Notes: generated from the sequence alone by a model not told the origin. Counted from the stretch's first letter, positions 16,950 to 25,477 are shown. The stretch is DNA of 64,000 nt from a virus (IMGVR_UViG_3300037339_000380:1-64000), one strand, 5' to 3'. Made by a program: numbers and translations.

Positions 16950-18084
16950 TTTCAATTTTAAAGGGAAGACGTCAAGTGATGCTCAACGTCAGCAGAAAGC
17001 CGCTTCCTCTTACGGATACTTATCTCTTACAAAGGGATTAAGTGTTTTCAGTCCTGAACCTGGTGGCAGAGTAAAATTTGACATCATCCCTTACACGGTA
17101 ACGGATCCAAAACATCCTGACAAAAACGCAGAATTAGGAATAGCCGTTGTAGGGAAACCCTGGTACAAACGTCCTTTTAAACTTCACAGGAACGTTGGTA
17201 GTGCAAATGAAATAGCTATTTGCCCGACCTCAATTGGTAAGAAATGCCCTATTTGTGAATATAGGATTAAACGTATTAAAGAACAAGCGGAGAAGGAAGA
17301 AACAGATGCTTTAAAAGCTTCACTCCGAAACTTGTATCTGGTAATTCCTAAAGGGCATAAAAAGTTTGAAGAAGTTGTTCATCTGTTTGATATAAGTCAA
17401 TACAACTTCCAAGCATTACTAAATGAGGAATTACAGGAGGATGAATCCAAAGGAAACTTTCCAAGTCTTGATGAGGGGGAATCATTAAAGGTACGTTTTG
17501 AATCCAAAACAATTGGAGGTAGTCAACCTTTTGCTCAGGCAAGTCGTATTGACTTTGAAGAAAGAGATGAACAATATGACTGGTCGATGTTGGATGAATC
17601 CCCAAACTTGGATGAAATGCTCAATATTTTAAGTTATGATGAGCTACACGCCAAGTTCCACGAATTGGAAGATGAGGAGGTAGGAGGTAAATTGACAAAA
17701 GTCAAAGATGAGGAGGATGATGACGAGGAGGAAGAGGAAGAAAAACCGACACGTAAAAGAAAGTCACTACCCAAATCAAAGAAAAAGGAAGAGGAGGATG
17801 ATGACGAGGAGGAAGAGGATGACGAGGAGGAAGAGGAAGAAAAACCTGTTCAACGTAGGAAGGCCGTTAAAAAAATAGTCAAAGAAGAAGAAGACGAGGA
17901 TGAAGAGGAGGAAGATGAGGAGGAAGATGATGAACCTGTTACTACCAAAAATAAAACTAAGAAGAAAGACAGATGTCCGTCTGGTTACAGATTTGGAATT
18001 GACACAGAAAAATATGATGAATGTGCCGATTGCGAAATATGGGATGAGTGCTTAGAAGCCAAACGTAAAAACAAAGGAAAATAA
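16927..18084 (+). CDS. single-stranded DNA-binding protein (T4 gp32-like) with long acidic tail
   Basis: 385 residues. Residues 1-235 resemble gp32-like phage proteins, with a zinc-type CPTSIGKKCPIC knuckle near 99-110 in the OB-fold. Residues 235-340 are runs of Asp/Glu broken by basic KPTRKRKS-type blocks, and the end carries five cysteines (CPSGY, CADC, WDEC) that could bind metal. An acidic C-terminus is normal for SSBs because it recruits partners, but this one is very long. It protects ssDNA for the polymerase and RecA encoded nearby. Confidence 0.8.
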   Translation: MATKKKSNFNFKGKTSSDAQRQQKAASSYGYLSLTKGLSVFSPEPGGRVKFDIIPYTVTDPKHPDKNAELGIAVVGKPWYKRPFKLHRNVGSANEIAICPTSIGKKCPICEYRIKRIKEQAEKEETDALKASLRNLYLVIPKGHKKFEEVVHLFDISQYNFQALLNEELQEDESKGNFPSLDEGESLKVRFESKTIGGSQPFAQASRIDFEERDEQYDWSMLDESPNLDEMLNILSYDELHAKFHELEDEEVGGKLTKVKDEEDDDEEEEEEKPTRKRKSLPKSKKKEEEDDDEEEEDDEEEEEEKPVQRRKAVKKIVKEEEDEDEEEEDEEEDDEPVTTKNKTKKKDRCPSGYRFGIDTEKYDECADCEIWDECLEAKRKNKGK

Positions 18085-18425
18085 TGACACTGTTAAAAGC
18101 AAGCAATAAGGAGGAGCTTAGACTGGTGGGGGTACATTTACCCTCATCCGTCTATGATTATCTGACTCTTTATACCTTATCAAAGGGTATTACCAAATCA
18201 GCATTGTTAAGACAATTGCTCGATCCATGGATAGAGGCAGAAAAAACTGATGAATCAGTGCTACTGGAACAGATTGTACAACGTATTCAATCTGGATGGA
18301 GAAAGAAAAAGAAGTTACATCCAAAAACAAGTTTCAATCAGTTCATAACTGAGATTAAAAAAGAACTTCTTGGAAAAGGATTGACACGGGTTCAAGTTAA
18401 ATCAATATTATCTAATTTTGAATAA
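18084..18425 (+). CDS. ribbon-helix-helix-like DNA-binding protein
   Basis: 113 residues. LRLVGVHLPSSVYDYL followed by SKGITKSALLRQLL fits the strand-helix-helix pattern of RHH/CopG-type regulators at residues 12-50. The rest is helical and basic. It starts at the last base of the SSB stop codon and ends on the start of recA, so it is co-translated with recombination genes. A regulator of this operon is possible. Confidence 0.55.
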   Translation: MTLLKASNKEELRLVGVHLPSSVYDYLTLYTLSKGITKSALLRQLLDPWIEAEKTDESVLLEQIVQRIQSGWRKKKKLHPKTSFNQFITEIKKELLGKGLTRVQVKSILSNFE

Positions 18426-19483
18426 TGGAACGAACTAAAAAGTCAACGTCATTGAGTGATCAACTTAAAAAGAAGGTAAATGGACCTGTCAGAACAAAAC
18501 ACAATGAGTTTAAAGGAAAATTCTTCGGCAACAACATTAGCACAGGATCCACCTTACTTGACTTGGCCATATCGGGAGGTCGTGTACGTGGGGGAGGGTT
18601 GCCAGCAGGTATTCTCGTTGAAATATTTGGTCCAAGTGGCTCCGGCAAAACAGTCTTGTTATCAGAAATTGCAGGTAACATCCAAGCCAAAGGTGGTCAG
18701 GTAATGTTTCATGATCCTGAGGCAAGACTTAACAAACAGTTTGCTAAAATGTTTGGATTAAACTTGGAAGAAGAAGATTATGGTAGACCTGACACAGTCC
18801 CTGAAGTCTTTAAAGCCGTACGTGCATGGAGTCCTAATGGAAAAAACGATACTATTCATGGTGTAATGGCTGACTCCCTTGCCGCGTTATCAACAGGACA
18901 AGAGATGGATAAGGATGAAGGGGATAAGATGGGAATGCGTAGGGCTAAAGAATTCAGTGAGGAACTACGAAAGACCTGTCGCATATTAGCTCATAACAAC
19001 TACCTTATGGTGTGTAGTAACCAAGTTCGTATCAATGTAGGAGGAGGTGATTGGGGACCTAAATACACTACACCTGGTGGAGAGGCTGTTGGTTTTTATT
19101 CAAGTGTACGGTTAAAGACACAAATCGTAAAAAAGATAACAAAAAAGAAAAAGATTCATGGAAAAGAAGTTAGTAGAGTTATTGGTGTTGATGCTGAAGT
19201 GGAAGTGTTTAAAAACTCCGTTTGGAAACCCTTTCATAAGGCTCCTGTTACCATTATATTTGATTACGGGATTGATGATATACGACAGAACTTACAGTTT
19301 CTTAAAGACAATTCAAGTAAGTCGACCTATTATCTTGGTAACGAAACACTCAAGAATAGTATTGAGGAATCAATAGTCATGGTTGAGAAAAATGACTGGG
19401 AAGAAAGATTACGACAAGAAGTTATATTATTATGGACAAGTATTGAATCACAATTTGATAGTCATCGTAAACCTAAAAGATAA
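18425..19483 (+). CDS. recA: RecA-like recombinase
   Basis: 352 residues. Walker A GPSGSGKT at 69-76, FHDPEARLN as the RecA DTE/ALD-like strand, MADSLAAL as Walker B, and MVCSNQVRINVG as the loop before L2, then GGEAVGFYSS. Sequence is distant from bacterial RecA and closer in style to phage recombinases. It would work with the SSB, the UvsY-like candidate, the RuvC-like resolvase and the Rad50/Mre11-type proteins downstream. Confidence 0.9.
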   Translation: MERTKKSTSLSDQLKKKVNGPVRTKHNEFKGKFFGNNISTGSTLLDLAISGGRVRGGGLPAGILVEIFGPSGSGKTVLLSEIAGNIQAKGGQVMFHDPEARLNKQFAKMFGLNLEEEDYGRPDTVPEVFKAVRAWSPNGKNDTIHGVMADSLAALSTGQEMDKDEGDKMGMRRAKEFSEELRKTCRILAHNNYLMVCSNQVRINVGGGDWGPKYTTPGGEAVGFYSSVRLKTQIVKKITKKKKIHGKEVSRVIGVDAEVEVFKNSVWKPFHKAPVTIIFDYGIDDIRQNLQFLKDNSSKSTYYLGNETLKNSIEESIVMVEKNDWEERLRQEVILLWTSIESQFDSHRKPKR

Positions 19484-19488
19484 ATAAT

Positions 19489-19788
19489 ATGTCAGTATCA
19501 ACTAATTTCATAGCACTGAAAGATAAAGACAAGATTTTTCAGAATCATAAAAAAGTCTTGATTGCTTGTAAGAGAGCAAAAGTTAGTTTACCAAAAGAAA
19601 CCGCTGAATACTGTGGTAGTGATGACTGGGAATTAGCAGAGGAAAACATATCAGAAAAATTAGAGGTTGAGTTAATAGAAGGGAAACACTATAACGAAAT
19701 ATTAACCGAGTCAGAAAATGGGTTTGAAGTGTTAATTAAGAAACTCCCAAAAGAGGTAACAAAAATTCGTTTTACTAATTCGTGGTAA
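19489..19788 (+). CDS. hypothetical protein
   Basis: 99 residues, mixed alpha/beta, acidic; a KETAEYCGSDDWELAEE segment is the only notable feature. No family recognised. Located between recA and the resolvase gene with short gaps on both sides. Confidence 0.6.
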   Translation: MSVSTNFIALKDKDKIFQNHKKVLIACKRAKVSLPKETAEYCGSDDWELAEENISEKLEVELIEGKHYNEILTESENGFEVLIKKLPKEVTKIRFTNSW

Positions 19789-19791
19789 ATC

Positions 19792-20340
19792 ATGGAACGT
19801 ACAATAAGAAAGATGAGTCAGAATGTCATTCTAACGAATGATCCAAGTATTACTGCCTGGGGTTGGGCTGTCTTGAATGATCAAAATAAAGTACTTGAAA
19901 TTGGTTGTATAAAGACAGCAACTGAAGGAAAGAAACGCAGAATACGTAAAGGGGATGAAACCGTCAGGAGAGTGAGTGAGGTAGTTCAACAATTACTTAC
20001 AATCATTGACAAACATAAAGTCAATTTCTTGGTATCAGAACTACCACACGGTAGTCAAAATGCTCAGGCAGCAGTCATGATAGGTATTGTAACTGGAATA
20101 GTTCAAACTATGTCTGATTGTTTAGGTATTCCTGTAGAATGGTTTTCCGAAGGAGACGCTAAAAAGGCCGTACTGAATAAAAGGTCAGCAACCAAGACGG
20201 AGATGGTTAAAGCCATTGACAAGTTATATAGAGTACCTTGGGTAAATACAAAGTACATAGACGAGGCGGTAGCCGACTCATTGGCAGTTCATTACGTAGC
20301 AAGTAAGGAAAGTTCAATTCTAAAGATGATGAAAAGATGA
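19792..20340 (+). CDS. RuvC-like Holliday junction resolvase
   Basis: 182 residues of the RNase H-like RuvC fold. The first acidic residue is D17 in NDPSITAWGWAV, the second E83 in VSELPHG, and the last pair lies in DEAVADSLAVHY (D157, D162), the same spacing as RuvC catalytic carboxylates. It would cut branched DNA after recombination or before packaging. Starts at 19792 or 19813 (MSQ) are both possible. It overlaps the next gene by four bases. Confidence 0.8.
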   Translation: MERTIRKMSQNVILTNDPSITAWGWAVLNDQNKVLEIGCIKTATEGKKRRIRKGDETVRRVSEVVQQLLTIIDKHKVNFLVSELPHGSQNAQAAVMIGIVTGIVQTMSDCLGIPVEWFSEGDAKKAVLNKRSATKTEMVKAIDKLYRVPWVNTKYIDEAVADSLAVHYVASKESSILKMMKR

Positions 20341-20555
20341 AACCCGAACTTAAAGATGAATTTCAAGTAGCTTTCACTAAAGCATTAATGCGTCTTGGTG
20401 AGATTAAAGATCCTATTGTTCAAGGTGTTGCTTTGTTCAGAGAACTGTCTACTATAATTGACAACATCTATGATGCAGGAAGGATTGACGGATTTAATGA
20501 AGCCTACAAAAAGGCAGCACAAGAAACAGAAAAGAAATACAGTAAACGCAATTAA
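20337..20555 (+). CDS. small hypothetical protein
   Basis: 72 residues, predicted helical, ending in a lysine-rich tail. It overlaps the resolvase stop by four bases and stops one base before the next start, which supports translation. No family recognised. Confidence 0.5.
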   Translation: MKPELKDEFQVAFTKALMRLGEIKDPIVQGVALFRELSTIIDNIYDAGRIDGFNEAYKKAAQETEKKYSKRN

Positions 20556-20556
20556 C

Positions 20557-20775
20557 ATGAGTAAACTATTTATTACTGATATACGATTGGAAACAATGGA
20601 CATCAGTACAGTTTCGGAAAGAGATATTGTATTTGCCTGTTGGGTAGTTGACTACGAAATATATCATAATAAGGGTCATTTCTGGAGAGGTCGTATTCGT
20701 TGGGTTAAAAGGGATTGTATCATTGATGACGTGCTTGCAGAGATAAGAAAAGATTTACCAAAAGATATAAAATAA
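20557..20775 (+). CDS. small hypothetical protein
   Basis: 72 residues, mainly beta in the first two thirds with a FWRGRIRWVKRD basic aromatic segment. The ATG at 20557 is two bases after the upstream stop; a start at 20458 would run through most of the upstream gene and is rejected. It shares its last base with the next start. Confidence 0.5.
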   Translation: MSKLFITDIRLETMDISTVSERDIVFACWVVDYEIYHNKGHFWRGRIRWVKRDCIIDDVLAEIRKDLPKDIK

Positions 20776-21002
20776 TGGGAAGTATTAATGAAAATGAATG
20801 GATGAAAATTGCTATAATTAATTCAAGTGCTGAAATGAATGTAGAGGATGTCCTTCCTATGATAAAACATCTTTTGCATATCAGAAAAGAATATGCTAGG
20901 ATTTATACAAGTAGTGATGATTGGGAAAAAAGACATCACGAAAGTCTTCATGGATTTGACTTTTGTAATGAGGAAATCAAGAAGCTAATAGGAATATTAT
21001 GA
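20775..21002 (+). CDS. small hypothetical protein
   Basis: 75 residues, helical, with a YTSSDDWEKRHHESLHGFD segment. It is linked by one- to four-base overlaps to both neighbours. No family recognised. Confidence 0.5.
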   Translation: MGSINENEWMKIAIINSSAEMNVEDVLPMIKHLLHIRKEYARIYTSSDDWEKRHHESLHGFDFCNEEIKKLIGIL

Positions 21003-21175
21003 TTCAGCAACTTCTCAAGTTCTTAAAAAGAAAGAATAAATCAATAGTACCTCATAAAGTTGATGGGTATTATAAGGATATTAAAATAGGGGAATCCAAA
21101 GAAGGATGGGATGAGTTTATTAAGACAAAAGAAGGATTGATTAAAGTTCCACCAGACAGAATAGAAATACACTAA
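20999..21175 (+). CDS. very small hypothetical protein
   Basis: 58 residues, basic N-terminal helix (LLKFLKRKNK) followed by a soluble tail. Its ATG overlaps the upstream TGA by three bases and its TAA shares the first base of the Rad50-like start (TAATG), so it fills an otherwise empty gap of about 170 bases exactly. No family recognised. Confidence 0.5.
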   Translation: MIQQLLKFLKRKNKSIVPHKVDGYYKDIKIGESKEGWDEFIKTKEGLIKVPPDRIEIH

Positions 21176-22116
21176 TGATTAAATCACTCAAAATAAAGAA
21201 CTTTCAAAGTCATGCTCAAACAGAACTTAACTTTTCCAAAGGAGTCAATGTCATCATTGGAGAAACAGATGCAGGAAAAACGGCGATTATACGAGCTTTG
21301 CGTTGGCTTATTTGGAACCGACCATCTGGAGATTCCATCCGTTCTAATTGGGGGGGAGACACATCTGTTGAGCTTACCATCAAAGACAATATCATTCGTA
21401 GGGATAAAGATAAAAAGGATTCATACGTGTTGGTTAATACCAACGGGAAAGATATTACATTTAAGGCTATTGGTACTTCAGTTCCGGAGGAAATCAAAAG
21501 TGTTCTTAATATCAACGAAGTAAATCTACAAACTCAATTAGAACCTCATTTTCTGTTGAGTAAAACATCAGGGGAAGTTGCCCAATACTTCAATAAAGTT
21601 GCTAAACTTGACATTATTGACAGAACAACTGACAACATCAATAAAGCTATACGTGATTTAAAATCTGACATCAAGTACAAAGAGAATGATATAAAATCAG
21701 AGAAAGAGGAAATAAAGAAATTTGATTACCTTGATAAGATGGAAGCTGAGATTGAGGTATTAGAGGATATTGACAATCATTTAACCAGTGTCAAAAACAA
21801 ATATAGAAAACTACAAGAACTGGTTGCCTCAGTCAAAACAACAGAAAATAAAATAGTAAAAGCCTCCCAGAGTTTAAAGATGGAAAAGAAGGTAAACGTG
21901 TTGTTACAATTATACAAGGACAAGAAAAACGTAGAGAGGGATAAAATGCTGTTAAATCAGGCAATTTCTACTATAAACAGTACAACTGTATCCCTTAAAA
22001 ACAATGAGGCAAGACACACACGATTGCTTGCCCTGTTTCAAAAGAACTTTCCTGATATTTGTCCTCTTTGCGATCAACCTGTAAAACATAAACATGGAAA
22101 GAACGAAAGTAAATAG
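21175..22116 (+). CDS. Rad50/SbcC-type ATPase, N-terminal half ending at the zinc hook
   Basis: 313 residues. Strand 1 and FQSHAQTELNF begin the SMC fold, Walker A GETDAGKT lies at 29-36, a Q-loop-like segment (NLQTQLEPHF) at about 118-128, then coiled coil to about 290. The chain ends just after a CPLC zinc hook near 296-299. In normal Rad50, SbcC or T4 gp46 this hook is in the middle and a second coil with signature and Walker B follows. Those parts are found in a separate gene at 24591. It overlaps the nuclease gene by 23 bases. Confidence 0.85.
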   Translation: MIKSLKIKNFQSHAQTELNFSKGVNVIIGETDAGKTAIIRALRWLIWNRPSGDSIRSNWGGDTSVELTIKDNIIRRDKDKKDSYVLVNTNGKDITFKAIGTSVPEEIKSVLNINEVNLQTQLEPHFLLSKTSGEVAQYFNKVAKLDIIDRTTDNINKAIRDLKSDIKYKENDIKSEKEEIKKFDYLDKMEAEIEVLEDIDNHLTSVKNKYRKLQELVASVKTTENKIVKASQSLKMEKKVNVLLQLYKDKKNVERDKMLLNQAISTINSTTVSLKNNEARHTRLLALFQKNFPDICPLCDQPVKHKHGKNESK

Positions 22117-23065
22117 TAAGCAAATATTAAAAATACGAGAAAGGCAACATGAAGTAATTGCCCAAATTCCTGATGAAATTTTATTTGGGCATAAGGCAAA
22201 AAAGAAACCTGACTTGATACTTACAAGTGACTGGCACCTTCGGGAAGATACACCTACCTGTTTTACAGGAGATTGGAATTATGAGCAATGGAAAGCCGTA
22301 GAATTTGTCAGACATTTGCAATATAAATATAAAAGCCCTGTAATCCATGCCGGTGATTTATTTCATCATTGGAAACCTTCTCCTGCTCTTATATCACAGG
22401 CTTTGTTCTTCTTACCAAATGATTTTTATACTATCTACGGACAACATGACCTTCCTCAACATAACTGGGAATTAAGAACAAAGAGTGGATTACATACTTT
22501 AGAAGTAGCAGGTAAGATAAAAGTATTAAAGGGATATCATTACGGGCAACCTATTTATACAGGTGCTGGAAGTGATAACAGATTTGGTATAAAAATGCTT
22601 GTTTGGCATCATCTAACATACATTAACCCACCTTTCCCAGGAGCAACAGGAGGAGAAGCACAATCTATATTAAGAAAATATCATCAGTTTGATTTAATAG
22701 TAACTGGAGACAACCATCAATCATTTTCTACCAGAAATGTTAATAACACTCTTGTTAATCCTGGCAGTTTAACCCGTCAAACGGCAGATCAGATAGACTT
22801 TAAACCAAGGGTTTACTTATGGTACGCTGATACAAATACCGTAGAACCCGTATTCATACCGATACAAAAAGGAATGATTACTCGTGAACATATTGAAAAA
22901 AAAGAGGAAAGAGATAATCGTATCGAAGCATTCATAAGTAAATTAGATGAAGAATGGGGTTTATCCTGGTCTTACCCAGAAACGTTAGAACAGTTCTTTG
23001 CGAAGAATAAAACGAAGGATTCAATTAAAAACATCATTTATAAAGCAATGGAAAATGTAACTTAA
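22094..23065 (+). CDS. SbcD/Mre11-type nuclease (T4 gp47-like)
   Basis: 323 residues of the calcineurin-like metallophosphatase fold. Metal motifs in order: SDWHL near 46-50 (DxH), HAGDLFHH near 86-93 (GD), GQHD near 116-119 (for GNHD), WHH near 174, and GDNHQ near 204 (for GHxH). It is the nuclease partner of the Rad50-like ATPase, resecting or trimming DNA ends for recombination. A C-terminal helical region (from about 265) would bind the ATPase coils. Confidence 0.88.
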   Translation: MERTKVNSKQILKIRERQHEVIAQIPDEILFGHKAKKKPDLILTSDWHLREDTPTCFTGDWNYEQWKAVEFVRHLQYKYKSPVIHAGDLFHHWKPSPALISQALFFLPNDFYTIYGQHDLPQHNWELRTKSGLHTLEVAGKIKVLKGYHYGQPIYTGAGSDNRFGIKMLVWHHLTYINPPFPGATGGEAQSILRKYHQFDLIVTGDNHQSFSTRNVNNTLVNPGSLTRQTADQIDFKPRVYLWYADTNTVEPVFIPIQKGMITREHIEKKEERDNRIEAFISKLDEEWGLSWSYPETLEQFFAKNKTKDSIKNIIYKAMENVT

Positions 23066-23077
23066 AAATTTAAAACT

Positions 23078-23362
23078 ATGAATGAAGAAGCAGGAAACTC
23101 AGAAAAAGACTTTAGAAGTCTTATCAGTCAAATGGCTATTTTTAGTGATACAAGGGACAAAATGATCGATGAAATAGATGACATTTTGGATCGTCTAAAA
23201 AGAAATAGAAGACCTTCTGTTTCTGATGCAGTAAAACAAGCACAAGGCAAAGACTTGGAACAACCCGATGTTGTTACTCAAATCAGGACACTAATCCATA
23301 AGATGGATGTGGCGAACGAAAGACTTCAAGCAATCAGTAACAGGATTAATGAATTAGCATAA
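23078..23362 (+). CDS. hypothetical helical protein
   Basis: 94 residues, almost entirely helical with heptad-like patterning (KMIDEIDDILDRLKR; IRTLIHKMDVANERL). No family recognised. It sits inside the interval that separates the two halves of the Rad50-like ATPase. Confidence 0.55.
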   Translation: MNEEAGNSEKDFRSLISQMAIFSDTRDKMIDEIDDILDRLKRNRRPSVSDAVKQAQGKDLEQPDVVTQIRTLIHKMDVANERLQAISNRINELA

Positions 23363-23712
23363 TGAAAGCAAAAATCGTTAATTTAATCATTAGTGCAGGA
23401 TGGCACGAAGGGGAACTGTCTGTTGCCGATGACATTCAAGCATTGTTTTCTGACGAGATAAGTAATCTCAAAAGGAAATTACGGGAAGCAGAAGATATGA
23501 TTAAAACATTGTCAAAGAATGTACCTGTTAAACCTTTACCTGAACCTGTAGTGATTCCATCAGCATTAGAGTTCTTACAAATCTTTAGTCTCACAACGCA
23601 AAGAGAAATGTACTTCAACAATATGTTGACAAGAACTTGGGCAACTGAAGCCATGGAACATTATGTATCAAGTTATTTTCAATATAATGTACCTCTCAAA
23701 AAGGAGGAATAA
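23362..23712 (+). CDS. hypothetical protein
   Basis: 116 residues. A helical first half with a coiled-coil-like EISNLKRKLREAEDMIK segment, a proline-rich linker (KPLPEPVVIP) and a second helical part. One-base overlaps with both neighbours. No family recognised. Confidence 0.55.
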   Translation: MKAKIVNLIISAGWHEGELSVADDIQALFSDEISNLKRKLREAEDMIKTLSKNVPVKPLPEPVVIPSALEFLQIFSLTTQREMYFNNMLTRTWATEAMEHYVSSYFQYNVPLKKEE

Positions 23713-23897
23713 TGTCTGAAAAAGAACTAATACGAATAATTGATTTATTCTTAAAAGTAGAATATTCATTGGGAGTTTATGAAGGAGTAGAATCAGCTTA
23801 TTATCTATCTGAGGAGGATGGTAAAGAATTAAATATTTTAATTAAAAAGTATCAACATGACAGAAAAAGACTTACTGGAATTGAAAGAACAGATTGA
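23712..23897 (+). CDS. small hypothetical protein
   Basis: 61 residues, acidic, helical. A perfect AAGGAGG lies a few bases upstream of its ATG, which is rare in this plus-strand block. It overlaps the next gene by 41 bases. Confidence 0.5.
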   Translation: MSEKELIRIIDLFLKVEYSLGVYEGVESAYYLSEEDGKELNILIKKYQHDRKRLTGIERTD

Positions 23898-24090
23898 GGA
23901 TGCAAAAACAGAAACCTCAGAACTGAAAGGACATCTAAAGGCTCAAATGAAACAGTTGAAAGATACTTGGAAGTGTAACACAGTCAAAGAAGCCGAGAAA
24001 ATGTTAGTGCAAATGGAAAAATCCATTAAATCGTATAATGAAAGTATTGAACAAGGATTAAAAGAACTGGAGGAAGAACATGGATCGTAG
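23857..24090 (+). CDS. small coiled-coil protein, possible Rad50 coil segment
   Basis: 77 residues of continuous charged heptads, with KCNTVKEAEKML in the middle. A similar 'C..i.EAe..l' coil pattern occurs after the hook in single-chain phage Rad50-type ATPases, as far as I recall. It is encoded between the N-half (ending at the hook) and the C-half (starting in coil), so it could be the missing descending coil. That is inference; it could also be an unrelated coiled-coil protein. Confidence 0.55.
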   Translation: MTEKDLLELKEQIEDAKTETSELKGHLKAQMKQLKDTWKCNTVKEAEKMLVQMEKSIKSYNESIEQGLKELEEEHGS

Positions 24091-24700
24091 AAACTTTTTT
24101 AAAGGAATGTTTGGTGCAGCGGTAGTAGCCTTTATGCCAAAAATTGTGGTTGAGCAAATAGAGAAAGTTCCAATAAATGAAATAACACCAGTACCCGTAC
24201 TTAAAAAACCTAAGCAAGTAATATTTCATCTAGGTGAGAAATGTATGTACTTGTATGATGACAATCAATTAATTGCTGGTTCTACTCTATTTGATCTTGA
24301 ATTCCAACGAAAAGTAATATCCCTCCCAACATGGGAAGGATATGATCAATATGTTATGGGGGAATCAGAATGGAAAATAGCCGTAGAACAATTACGTTGG
24401 TTTAATTCTGAAACAGGATTACGTTATTTTGAAGAGAGTAAACCATTGAAATGTGTCATTCATTACAAAGGCACAGAGTATATGGGGTATGTTCTTATAA
24501 CAGAGTGCAGACTCTCTTGTGGTATTGATACTCCTATTCAAGAAGATGTAATGCTAACAGGGACAGGATCATTAATAATGACAACAAAAGATGAACAATT
24601 GGATTCAAGCGTACAGAAACAAATTGGAGAGAGCAAAGGGTCAGTTAATGCAATTGGAAAGCTCTATAACAACTCTCCAAGAGGACTTAAAGGAAAATAA
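24080..24700 (+). CDS. protein with twin-arginine-like N-terminus, function unknown
   Basis: 206 residues. It opens with MDRRNFFKG and a hydrophobic stretch to about residue 22, resembling a Tat or type I signal, though a phage replication locus is an odd place for export. Residues 50-175 are beta-rich with a LFDLEFQRKVISLPTW segment reminiscent of tail-tube-like folds; this likeness is weak. It overlaps the Rad50 C-half reading frame by 110 bases. No family recognised. Confidence 0.5.
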   Translation: MDRRNFFKGMFGAAVVAFMPKIVVEQIEKVPINEITPVPVLKKPKQVIFHLGEKCMYLYDDNQLIAGSTLFDLEFQRKVISLPTWEGYDQYVMGESEWKIAVEQLRWFNSETGLRYFEESKPLKCVIHYKGTEYMGYVLITECRLSCGIDTPIQEDVMLTGTGSLIMTTKDEQLDSSVQKQIGESKGSVNAIGKLYNNSPRGLKGK

Positions 24701-25220
24701 AAGGAGTTTGATTAGGCATGAAAAGGCTCATGTTATTGTACGAGAAGTAGGTATAAGAACGCAAGAACAATTACAATATCATATATCAGACATAACCAGT
24801 CTGGCTCTTGAAGCAGTATTCAACGATCCTTATAACCTGACTGTTGAATTTGTGCAAAGGCGCAACAAAACAGAATGTGATTTGTACTTTGTCCGGAAAG
24901 ACGAGAAAGTAGATCCTGTCTCCGCTTCCGGAGGTGGAGCTGTTGACGTTGCGTCCTTTGCTTTAAGAATAGCCAGTTGGAATATGTTACATCCAAAAAC
25001 AAGAAATGTAATGTTACTGGATGAGCCTTTTAAGCATTTGAAAGGAGTAGATGCAAACCAACGGGTACTGAATATGATTAACGAAATATCCCGTAAGATG
25101 AAATTACAAGTGATTATGATTAGTGATGAAAGGATACCACGGGAGGATATAATAGCTTCAGCTGATCGGGTATTTGAAGTAACAATTAAAAACGGTAAAA
25201 GTAAAGTGGAGGTAATATGA
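24591..25220 (+). CDS. Rad50/SbcC-type ATPase, C-terminal half
   Basis: Up to 209 residues. It begins with about 60 residues of coiled coil, then a beta-rich lobe (LTVEFVQRR), the ABC signature region (VSASGGGAVDVASFALRIA, about 122-140) and Walker B VMLLDEPF near 155-162, followed by MISDE as the D-loop/H-loop side. No Walker A is present. It completes the ATPase whose N-half is at 21175. The start is uncertain: 24591 overlaps the upstream gene by 110 bases; an ATG at 24648 is an alternative. It ends in a GGAGGT-coupled overlap with the lipoprotein gene. Confidence 0.83.
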   Translation: MNNWIQAYRNKLERAKGQLMQLESSITTLQEDLKENKRSLIRHEKAHVIVREVGIRTQEQLQYHISDITSLALEAVFNDPYNLTVEFVQRRNKTECDLYFVRKDEKVDPVSASGGGAVDVASFALRIASWNMLHPKTRNVMLLDEPFKHLKGVDANQRVLNMINEISRKMKLQVIMISDERIPREDIIASADRVFEVTIKNGKSKVEVI

Positions 25221-25477
25221 AAACATTATTTATTCTTATTTGTTTTATTCTATTTTCCTGTACCAAATCGTCAACAGATACAGGAACTAATTGCTACCTT
25301 TGTAGGGCAACCTGTACAGGAAGTGGTTACTGCCCAGCACCAGAAGAAGCTCAAATTTGTGATAGAACATCAGAAGAAATAAAACAATTAGAACAATCTG
25401 GAACACGTACTTACACCTTAGAAGAAAATGGAAAAACGGTGACAATCATAAAAACTCTAATATGTAAAAAACAATAA
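25217..25477 (+). CDS. small lipoprotein
   Basis: 86 residues. A basic start, a hydrophobic helix and the lipobox-like LFSC ending at C15 indicate a type II signal peptide, so the mature protein would be lipid-anchored outside the cytoplasmic membrane. Five more cysteines follow in a short region (CYLCRATC...YC). Preceded by a good Shine-Dalgarno GGAGGT. It could be a superinfection exclusion or host envelope factor; nothing in the sequence decides this. Confidence 0.65.
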   Translation: MKTLFILICFILFSCTKSSTDTGTNCYLCRATCTGSGYCPAPEEAQICDRTSEEIKQLEQSGTRTYTLEENGKTVTIIKTLICKKQ

